A DNA stretch of 64,000 bases, taken from the NCBI RefSeq assembly GCF_000372725.1, contig NW_005201287.1, positions 984,272 through 1,048,271 on the forward strand, in the 5' to 3' direction. The stretch comes from Emiliania huxleyi CCMP1516. Its lineage: Eukaryota; Haptophyta; Isochrysidales; Noelaerhabdaceae. Under the pieces are notes generated by a model. It was not told the DNA's origin and searched no databases. It saw nothing but the letters and a program-made list of their open reading frames with translations. This document shows, piece by piece, positions 1 to 7,868 of the stretch; position 1 is the first letter of the stretch; the number at the start of each line of letters is the position of its first letter. Both the position numbers and the translations under genes were made by a program.

Positions 1-1941
1 CCCCCTCGGCGGTCACGTCGACGCTCACGACGAGCCCCGACTCGCCTGGCGCGTTGTCGCACGCGTGCAGCGCGAGCGCCGCCACGGCCCGGGGCGGCTG
101 CGGCGGCCCGTCGGGGGGAGAAACGGCGTCGGCGGGCGGCGGCGGCGGCATCTCGACGAGGCGAAGCACGAGCCTCTGCCCGGCGGCCGGCGGCTCGACC
201 TGCAGCGGAATCTTCCGGTGCAGCGGCACGCAGCTTCCAGCACAAACGAGGGGGAGGAAGGCGCCGCCGCCGAGCTCGAGGGCGAGAGTGCGCGGCAACC
301 TCCGCCGCGCACTCGCTGCACCGGAGCGTTGCCAGCCGCCCGCGGAAGTGTCGCCCGCCGCCATGAGCGAGCCTACGGGCGAATAGCATGACGAGAGTCG
401 CGGACCTGCCTCTGCGGCGGCGGCGGCCTCTCGTCGGGTGAACCGTACAGCGCCGCGCCGCTGGCCGCAGCCTCGTCGGACGTGGCGCCAAAGTGGAGTG
501 TGGCGCCTACATGACAACATGTCAGGGCCGTGTCATGGACATGTCTACGAGATGGCGCCAAAGTGGAGGGTGGCGCCGGGGAGCTCAGCGGCGAGGGCGG
601 CCTGCACACAAGGCATGCGGCAGCCGCCGCCCGAGAGCAGCACCTCGCGCACGCACCGCGCGCCCTCGAGAGCTGACGCCTCGCCGGGCGAGCAAGCGTC
701 GGCGGCGCGCAGCGCCGCGCGGGCGACGGAGCGCACCGCCGCACAGAGGGGGCGGGCGAGGTCCTCGAGGCTCGCCCGCGAGACGGTGACAAAGTGGTCC
801 GCCCCCTCCGCCTCGACGGCGATCTGCGCCTGCGGGACACCCCTCAAGAGTACGCCCTCGCGTGGACATGTCACGGACGCGCCCGTGGTCTCCCTCTCCT
901 CCGGCGGCACGTCTGCGCCTGAGTCCCGCCAGAGAGGCTCCGCTTGCACGCCTCTGCCGCCGCGCCCAGCCGCGCCTTCGCGCGCGCGTTGCCGGACAGG
1001 TCGACGCGCGAGCGGCGGCGGATGTCCTTGAGCGCCAGCGCCACCAGCGCGGCGTCCACCTGCGCAGCGCCGCGCGTCTCGTCCGACGCCGTCGAGGCAA
1101 TGCTGAGCCGGGCGACTGCGCGCCGCAGCCGCGTGCTTCGCGGCCCCGCCGCAGCCTCCCCGCCGCAGTCAGCCCCCCCCTCGCCGCCCCCCTCCCCCTC
1201 CGCCTCCCCCTCCGCCTGCCCCTCGGGCTCCTCTCCAAGGTCCACCACCGAAGCAGACACGCAGCAGCCGCCCACGTCCACCACCAGCAGCCTGCGAGGT
1301 GCGGCGCCTCCGCCGCCCGCCGCATCGGCGCCCGCCCCGTCGCCGCCGGCCGCCGCCGCCTCGATCTCGGCCACGCGCAGCAGGGCGACAGCGAGCGGCG
1401 AGGGCAGCGCCAGCTTGACCCGCATGCCGCCGCCCCGCGCCGCCTCGAGCAGCGCGTCGGCGCGCGAGGGAGCGAGGTGCGCCGGCGTGGCGAGGACAAC
1501 CTCGCGCACCGGCGCGCCGCAAAACGAGTCCGCCGCGCCGCGCAGCCCACCCACAACCAATGAGAGCAGCCGCACCGCCGTGTGCGTCTTGCCACCCGGC
1601 ACCGCCACCGAGACTGCGCCGTCCTTCTCGGCGGCAGACGTGAGGAAGCCCCAGCGAGAGCGCGCGGCCTGCACGACCGGGTCGTCGAAGTCGCGGCCGA
1701 GCATCAGCAGCAAGTCGCTCATCGTCAGCTTTGGGTTGCGTGCTGCCTGTGCGGCCGCCGCCTCCCCGAGCAGCGTTTCGCCGTCGGCGAAGGCCACGGT
1801 CGTCGGCGTCGAGCGCGAGCCCTGCTCGTTGGCGATGAGCTGCACCGTGCCGTGCCGCATCACCGCCATCGTGCAGCACGTGTTGCCCACATCCAGCCCC
1901 AGCACGCCTGCCGCGCTCATGTCGGGCTCATGTCGGCTCAT
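1..1941 (-). CDS. Hsp70-family chaperone, HSPA14/Ssz1-like (3' end beyond the window)
   Basis: Non-canonical Hsp70, probably ribosome-associated like Ssz1/HSPA14 (inference). The N-terminus has the actin-fold phosphate-1 motif (VLGLDVGNTCCTMAV), but the second phosphate loop is degenerate (VVDVGGCCVS instead of DLGGGT). The adenosine motif (LLSGGGCRMPCVQAAL) and the Hsp70 helix SDEAAASGAALYG follow. Start is ATG 1920 (MSAAGVLGLD) or in-frame ATG 1941. Exons: 1920-919, 829-577 and 506 to about 391. Intron 1 (918-830, GC-AG, 89 nt) and intron 2 (576-507, GC-AG, 70 nt) join in frame. A third intron near 390-330 is not resolved. The substrate-binding part (VPLHRKIPLQVEP, then GLVVSVDVTAEG) is read at about 320-3 and runs off the left edge. 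Both clean introns are flanked by exon-sequence direct repeats (see findings). Confidence 0.85.
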
Positions 1942-1962
1942 GTCGGCTCATGTCGGGCTCAC
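1914..1962. repeat. 10-11 bp tandem repeat over the Hsp70 start
   Basis: Four copies of CTCATGTCGG(G) cover the possible start codons of the minus-strand Hsp70 gene. On the minus strand each copy contains an ATG (GACATGAGCC). Copy number therefore affects which ATG is used and how much of the N-terminus is added. Confidence 0.7.
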
Positions 1963-2222
1963 GTGGTCTTCACAACCGTGTGGTCTTCACAGAAACGCAC
2001 AGTGGTCTTCACGTAAACGCACAACCCCGGGCCCGAAATCGATGGTCTTCACAGCACAAAAATACTTCCGCGGCACAAAAATACTTTTCTCGGCACGACG
2101 CGCGCACTGGCACTAGCACAGGTATACCATAAAAAGTAATACACGCAGGCACGCGACGTCCCCCGAACGAAACGGACTCCGGGTCTCCGGCGGGCGGGCC
2201 CCCCGGCCGCCTTTGCACGTAT

Positions 2223-3689
2223 ATGCTGCCGCTACACGCGTGGGCCGTCGGGCTGGCCAACGGCGTGGGGCTACGCCCGCCCATGGGCTACTCCTCATGG
2301 AATGACTGCGCGAGCGAGGTGACCGAGGCGCGAATCAGGCGTGTGGCTCGGGCCCTCGTCAACACAGGTCTCGCCGCCAAAGGATACACGCACGTCAACG
2401 TTGACGAGGGCTGGCTCAAGAGCCGAGGCACGACGACGCTCGCAATGGAGGAGGACACGGCCAAGTTCCCGTCCGGCATGCGCGCTCTCGGCGAGTGGGT
2501 GCACGCACAGGAGGTGCCCGGGGCAGGCCGCACGCTCAGGTACGGCCTCTACACCTCCCGCGGCACCTGCCAGTGCTCGACCAAGCAGTACCAGGGGCCG
2601 GGGAGCAGCGGTCACATCGAGCGCGATGCCGCATGGATGGTGGCGGCGGGCGCCGATCTTGTCAAGGTGGACTCGTGCTGCGGCTCGCAGCAGCGCGAGG
2701 CGGCTATGGGCGACTATGCGGCATTCCGGGACGCCCTCAACGCCACCGGACGTCCCGTCTTCCTCGCCGTCTGCGGCTGGAACGCCTGGTATGCACGGCG
2801 CGGCCACACCCTCGGCCACTCCTGGCGCATCGCCCTCGATGGCACCAACTGGGGCGCGCTTTCGCATTGCGCCAACGTCAATGCTCGCCTCTCGAAGCAC
2901 GCGAGCCCGGGCGGCTGGAACGACCCGGACCTGCTGCAGGGCACCGGAAAGGGAAGCAACGACCTCCCTTCAAATCCGCACGGCTGCTTTGACCCGAGCC
3001 GCATTCCGCAGAGCAGAGACTGGTACCTGAGCGAGCGGCAGGTCCGTGCGCAGATGACGCTGTGGGCAGTCATGTCGGCGCCGCTCATCATCTCGGCGGA
3101 TCCCAGCCAGGTGGAGCCGTCGGTGCTAGCGACATGGGGCAACGAGGAGGTGATTTCGGTGAATCAGGAACTGCGCGACGGCGGCCCCTATCAGGGCCAT
3201 CGCCTGGCCGGCCTCGACCTGCACTACGACGCGGCGCTCAAGGCCGGCAGCGGGACGAACGTGTGGGGTAAACCTCTCCCGGCAGGCGCGCTGGCGCTCG
3301 CATTCATCAACAACGGGCCCAATGCGACGGACGTCGTGTGCGATCGGAGCTGCTACGGCCCGCTTGCAGGAGGCTCCGCCCGGGCCTATGCGCTGCGAAA
3401 CCTCTGGGCGCGCGCAGATCTCGGCGCCTTCTCGCCGCCGCAGACGCTCGTCGCCAAGGCTGTTGCCGCGCACGGCGGGGCCGCCATGCTGCGGCTCACG
3501 CCCCTCGCCGCCGGGCAGGCGTCGTCGCGGCACCAGCAACTCCGTGGCGGGGCGTTCGAGTGGCGGCCGTGCCGCGAGGCGAGCCCGACGGGCGACTGGG
3601 GCGGCCAGTGCGGCGGCGCAAAGGCGGTGCGCGGCGGCAGCGGGAAGAGGAGGCCGAAGCTAAGGCGGATTGCAGAGGGGCAAGCATGA
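2223..3689 (+). CDS. GH27 alpha-galactosidase
   Basis: Glycoside hydrolase family 27, a retaining exo-enzyme releasing terminal alpha-galactose (or alpha-N-acetylgalactosamine). The 488-residue frame has no intron. The family N-terminal motif (RPPMGYSSWNDC, residues 18-29) follows a short hydrophobic leader, so entry to the secretory or vacuolar route is likely. The nucleophile is D150 in DLVKVDSCCG, matching LLKFD of human alpha-Gal A. The acid/base is probably D206 in WRIALDGTNW, aligned with D231 of human GLA. The conserved GGWNDPDLL lies at 230-238 and LWAVMSAPLIISADP in the last part of the barrel. A C-terminal beta domain ends in a basic tail. It is divergent from the Hsp70 gene, with about 280 bp between the starts. 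Paired Cys (SCCG, CQC) fit a secreted fold. The leader is short, so an upstream exon cannot be excluded. Confidence 0.93.
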   Translation: MLPLHAWAVGLANGVGLRPPMGYSSWNDCASEVTEARIRRVARALVNTGLAAKGYTHVNVDEGWLKSRGTTTLAMEEDTAKFPSGMRALGEWVHAQEVPGAGRTLRYGLYTSRGTCQCSTKQYQGPGSSGHIERDAAWMVAAGADLVKVDSCCGSQQREAAMGDYAAFRDALNATGRPVFLAVCGWNAWYARRGHTLGHSWRIALDGTNWGALSHCANVNARLSKHASPGGWNDPDLLQGTGKGSNDLPSNPHGCFDPSRIPQSRDWYLSERQVRAQMTLWAVMSAPLIISADPSQVEPSVLATWGNEEVISVNQELRDGGPYQGHRLAGLDLHYDAALKAGSGTNVWGKPLPAGALALAFINNGPNATDVVCDRSCYGPLAGGSARAYALRNLWARADLGAFSPPQTLVAKAVAAHGGAAMLRLTPLAAGQASSRHQQLRGGAFEWRPCREASPTGDWGGQCGGAKAVRGGSGKRRPKLRRIAEGQA

Positions 3690-3944
3690 ATGCAGGCTGC
3701 GAACAAAGAGCGATGCCATGTCGGGCCGCTCCGTCTTCCGCTCGAGTGCTCTGTTGGGCCCGGGGCGAGAACGAGCTTAATTGGCATACAGTCGATAGAG
3801 AGATAGATGGAAAGTCGACTTCACGAGGTCTGTAGTGGAATTTGCGAAAATTATTTTGTTGTCTGTGTTAGCGCCAGTGACCCCCACTCCCTTTTCTCCC
3901 AGTAAGCTAAAAGCCTAAAAGTACGTACGTACATATTCGTGCCG

Positions 3945-4680
3945 TCACATTGGTGGGTATCGGCTATATCGCTCGGGGCGCGGGACCGCGGGACGAAGTT
4001 CTTCGACGCGCTCCGGATCATCCGCCTCATCCGCCTCGAGAAGAGATCGCGTAGAGGATACCCGTAGAGGTCGCGGATCCTCATCTCTTCCCTCCCCGAT
4101 TCGCTGTCCGCATTTGCATGCAGTGCGCGGCAAGAGTGGCTTGAGGGGCTGCTCTCCCCCGCGGCTCACAATCTCTCGCAAGCTACTCGACATGGGGAAC
4201 CGCATGTGCGGGTTGGGGCACGAGGGCAATGAGGATAGCATGCGCCAGCCAGGCGCCGCCTCATCCTCAAAGCACTGATGCGTCATGAGACGTCGCCGCA
4301 CCGTCACGGCACGGCCCACCAAGAAGGTGGCGCCATGAATCTCTTCGCCGCCGGAAGTTTCGCCGCCGGGAAGTGCACTATATGACCAGACCACCCTCAT
4401 GCCCGCCTCACACATCGCCTCCGCCTCCGCCCTTGTCGATGCCGGTCGCGCCCCCTCTAGTCGTCCCTGTCGGACATTGCAGCTGATTGCGGACGTGCGG
4501 GGGCTGTCACGGCCGTCTGACCAGAGACGGCACACTGCCGAAACACGCGAGCCTCCCAAAGGAAGCTGCCATCAGGCGGGTTGTCGAGCATGTGCATGTA
4601 CAGCAGGACGATTCGGTCCCGGTCGTGCCACCAGTAGCTGTGCGGCCACGCCAGAGGCGCGAGCTCCGCAGCTGTCGGCC
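3945..4680 (-). CDS. possible hypothetical protein, two frames
   Basis: Two overlapping minus-strand frames here read like protein rather than random GC-rich translation: one contains WWHDRDRIVLLYMHMLDN and FLWEARVFRQC (about 4660-4460), the other GMRVVWSYSALPGG and GATFLVGRAVTVRRRL (about 4410-4290). They could be exons of one gene joined by an unresolved intron near 4460, but I recognise no family and no clean splice pair. The segment abuts the TGTCGAGG minisatellite, which may have disrupted the 5' part. The next 250 bases towards the GH27 gene hold no recognisable gene. Confidence 0.22.
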
Positions 4681-4704
4681 TCCGAGGTCTCGCCCCCTGA
4701 GCCC

Positions 4705-4825
4705 TGGTGTCGAGGTGTCGAGGCCCGGTGTCGAGGGTGTCGAGCTGCTGTCGAGGGATAGAGGTGTCGAGGCCTGTCGAGGCCTGTCGAGGCCTGTCGA
4801 GGCCTGTCGAGGCTGGGACCAAGCT
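4705..4825. repeat. TGTCGAGG minisatellite
   Basis: Tandem and near-tandem units of 8-10 bp (TGTCGAGG, CCTGTCGAGG). The five-fold CCTGTCGAGG block is at about 4768-4812. The array continues into the dispersed element that starts near 4826. Confidence 0.9.
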
Positions 4826-5338
4826 TGTCCGTGTCGAGGGGTGTCGAGGGGTGTCGAGGGTGTCGAGGGTGTCGAGGGTGTCGAGGGTGTCGAGCAGGTG
4901 TCGAGTGTTGTCAAGGGGTTTTGCGTCTAAGGTGTCGAGGTGTCCAAGGTGGCAGGATGCAGTTGCAGCCCATCAACAAAACTTGGGCAGCAGTTGCAAA
5001 GCTGTTTCATCCCTTAGTTGCAGCCTCAGTTGCACCCTGTTGATGTAGCACAACCTGAGCACAACCAGTATACTCTCTGTGGACATTTGAGGACATCAAG
5101 TGCCGGGAGTCATTGCCACTGTGCACAAAGGTGCTGTGCAGGCGCAGCACCGCAGCAGCGTCGCCGCTGCAGCAGCGTCGCCCCTGCAGCGTCACCGGCG
5201 CACATAGCGCAACTGACCACAGCGCTCATGGCACAAGGCTGGTGCCATGAGTCAGTGGACATTGCCACTGCACAAGGTGCTGTCCAGCAGCTAAGGGCTG
5301 CCAGTACCCCATCGCAGCAGCGTCGCCGCCGCTGCAGC
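4826..5338 (+). repeat. dispersed repeat, copy A, with minisatellite end
   Basis: About 515 bp matching, in inverted orientation, the segment 25521-26041. Order of parts: GGTGTCGAGG minisatellite; a unique block containing GGTGGCAGGATGCAGTTGCA and ACAACCAGTATACTCTCTGT; then a GCAGCAGCGTCGCCGCTGCAG-like triplet-rich block. No long ORF shared by both copies encodes a recognisable protein, so this is a non-autonomous or degraded mobile repeat rather than a gene. Confidence 0.85.
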
Positions 5339-6654
5339 ACATCCAGGGCCGGGGAGCTAAGAAGCGCACCCAGCGGGCCGGATGATCGGGATCGGGTTAC
5401 GGGCTAGAGAGCCCTAGCCCCGGGGGTGCGCGTTCGCAGGGCCGTAACACGGGTCTCCGAGGGTTAGTCCGCGCTCCAGGTTTCCCCTAGCAGCGGAGCG
5501 CCCCCTCCACTCGGAGCTAAAGAATACTCTCCGAGGGTTGGACCCGCGTACCAGGTTTCCCCTTAACTGCAGAACGCCCCCTCTACTCGGAGCTAGTGAT
5601 ACGAGAATACGTACTGGCTACTGCCCCCACGCAGTACCTGTACTACTCGACGATAATACAAGAATACGCAGCTGCGAGGTACCTATAAAGAAACAGCGAG
5701 GTAAAGTTCGGCGGCTATGATAAACCGAAAGTTGTCGTAAAACGCGGGCGAAAGCAAAGCAGAGGGCGGGCGCTTTTTGCCGCGGCGATGCCCGCAGCCT
5801 GTCGAGCAGCTTCCGCGGCGCCCATGCGCCGCGGGGTTGACCGACAGCCGCGCCTCTCGCGCCTCCCGTGCCACGCGCGGCGACGCGCACCCTGCGCGCC
5901 AGTCGGCGCATTGGCAGTACTGCACCAGCCAGCACGGCGTGGAGCAATGCATCCAGGGCATTGTGCTGGGCGCCAACCAGCATGCCTCAGGACAGAGCAA
6001 GGGAGCATGCTGCGCACCCTGGCGCAGCGCCAGCTCGCCTCCAAACAGGCACTCTCACCACTGCACAGCCGCCCACGAGCGCCCGCAGCTGCACTGCTCA
6101 ACACTGAAGCTCAGGAGCCTCCCCTTGTTGTCGCAGCTTTGTGCAGTGCAGCGTGCGAGCAGCGCAGCGCCAGGCCGACCCCTGGCACGCCCGGGCGGCT
6201 GTGGGACGGAGGCCCGCCGAGCGAGTGCGAGCCGCATCGGCGGCCATGTCTCCTGCCGCCGCGAGCGAACGGCGCAAAGAGGCAGCGTCGCGCATGCTTT
6301 TCCGTAATATATTCCATCCGAAGGCTCTCCTTGTTTTAACGGTGTGTGCTCAGATTGGACTGCCAGCCGTCCGGCTGCGTCTCGGAGTTCGGAACTCGCC
6401 CCCAGTTCGCGAAAGGGTTTATGTTTGCACATACATGCAAAAAAAAGTGAGAAGAGGAATGGGGGAGGGGGAAAGGGTCCGGTTTAAGGAAAGTGACTGA
6501 CTTCTGATGTTTGCACATGTGAATAATGACTGACTTCTGTCGACCGCTGTCGCTCCCTTCTCGACTGTCTGTGCTTGTGCGTCTTGGGCCCGGTTGCTCT
6601 TCGGTGATTGCCTACTGTCCTTCACGCAGATGAGAGCGCCGTTCGACGCCGTGA
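5339..6654. other. spacer, no gene recognised
   Basis: Holds a 74-bp-period tandem duplication (5454-5519 and 5528-5595, each running from TCTCCGAGGGTT to CTCGGAGCTA). Frames at 5777-6339 (+) and 5683-6432 (-) are open, but compositionally they look like overlapping chance frames. A Cys-rich minus-strand peptide (CDNKGRLLSFSVEQCSCGRSW, about 6150-6060) is the only hint of coding. I see no RNA gene. Confidence 0.5.
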
Positions 6655-7263
6655 ATGCATCGGATTGAGCGCGCTCGTGGGGACGCGCTCGAGGGGCCTC
6701 TCACCTTAATGGCGGACGCGAATATCACGCCGACGGGCGGCGCATCAGGGACCCCTCGCTGGCGAGCGGTTGGCGCGGGAGGTCACGGAACGACGGGTCG
6801 AGCCCCTCCGCCAGTCGACGTGGCGGTCGAGACGGTGAGCGCGGACGACGTCCTAGCGGGCGTGGCTGAGCAACGCGCCCCCAAGACGACGATACCGACG
6901 ATCTATGAGCATGCCCCCTACGAGCAGCCTTCCGACGGGAGCGAGATGTTTGGGTCGAACCTGAACCACGACTGCATTACTTGCATCTTCGACCTGCTAC
7001 CCCTCGATGACCTTGCTGCCCTGGCTAGAACGGATCGCAGCAGCAACGCTTTCCTGAGCTTTCACATGCGTTGGCACCGCGAAGACTGGTCCGCATTCGT
7101 CATTCAACATGAGTGGCGATACATGCTCGAGCGACGAGAGTACGCAAGGGAGGATGCGGCGGCCAAGGCGGCGGCGGAGCCGGCGCGGCTTGAGGCGCGA
7201 TGGACTGAGGAAGAGGTGGCTTTGTGGGTGAGTTGGGGGGGGGTGGAGGAGGACTTGATCTAG
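6655..7263 (+). CDS. F-box-like protein
   Basis: 202 residues from ATG 6655; an in-frame ATG at 6709 (MADANITP) is an equally good start. Residues about 102-136 (NLNHDCITCIFDLLPLDDL followed by AALARTDRSSNAFLS) fit the F-box pattern of a two-helix Skp1-binding motif, which would make this an SCF ubiquitin-ligase adaptor (inference). The N-terminal 100 residues are low complexity. The C-terminus is helical and charged (MLERREYAREDAAAKAAAE). A GTGAGT lies in the last codons (about 7228), so the true gene may splice onward and the stop at 7261-7263 may be intronic. No substrate-binding repeats are visible in this frame. Confidence 0.5.
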   Translation: MHRIERARGDALEGPLTLMADANITPTGGASGTPRWRAVGAGGHGTTGRAPPPVDVAVETVSADDVLAGVAEQRAPKTTIPTIYEHAPYEQPSDGSEMFGSNLNHDCITCIFDLLPLDDLAALARTDRSSNAFLSFHMRWHREDWSAFVIQHEWRYMLERREYAREDAAAKAAAEPARLEARWTEEEVALWVSWGGVEEDLI

Positions 7264-7868
7264 GCTGGAGATCGGGTCGCCATGAGATACATCCACGAAT
7301 CCACCCATAATCCATAGTCATAGTGGCTCGTGCACAGCGCGCCCACACCAACCTCTCAAAATATGCGGCTAGACCGTGTGTCCGCGCGACCCCGGCGAGG
7401 GCGTGTCCCTTGTGACTGAGTTGTGTCGAGATGGCTGTGTCACGTGATGACATGTGTCGTGTTCAAATGTCCACGACCACGCATTTCGTTACATGTACAA
7501 CATGTGCATGCACATATGACATGTGCATGCACATGTGCTGTGTACCTTGTACCTAGGTCTCTTAGCCCACAACGTAACACACATGCCTTTTCACACATGG
7601 TCATGGACATGCTCACATGCTCAACAGCTCAAGCCACACGCGTACTCGGGAACAGAGTAGCCCCCCCCCCCCCCCCCAGCCCCGAAAGCAGATGAGAGAC
7701 AAGAGTGCACCACGAGTGACGATGCGCGAGTCAGTCCGCAACACATCCGTCTGACGCCTTAGGGGGCCGCGCTGCCGCGCTCCCCCATCCGCGTGCACCG
7801 CGGCACGCGGGCACGCGGCGCATATTGTGTCGGATTCGGGTTCCTGCCGTGCGCCGCTGCGTCCAGCA
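7264..7868. other. spacer with CATG palindromes and a poly-C run
   Basis: No gene recognised. About 7487-7545 is built from nested palindromes (ACATGTGCATGCACATATG, then GACATGTGCATGCACATGTG), able to form hairpins. A run of about 18 C lies near 7660-7678. The 3' UTR of the minus-strand AMT gene would lie at the right side. Confidence 0.6.

Noticed and set aside
4826..5338. CRISPR array or tRNA cluster in the minisatellite-tailed repeat
   Set aside because: Units are contiguous 8-10-mers with no spacers, and no cloverleaf can be drawn.
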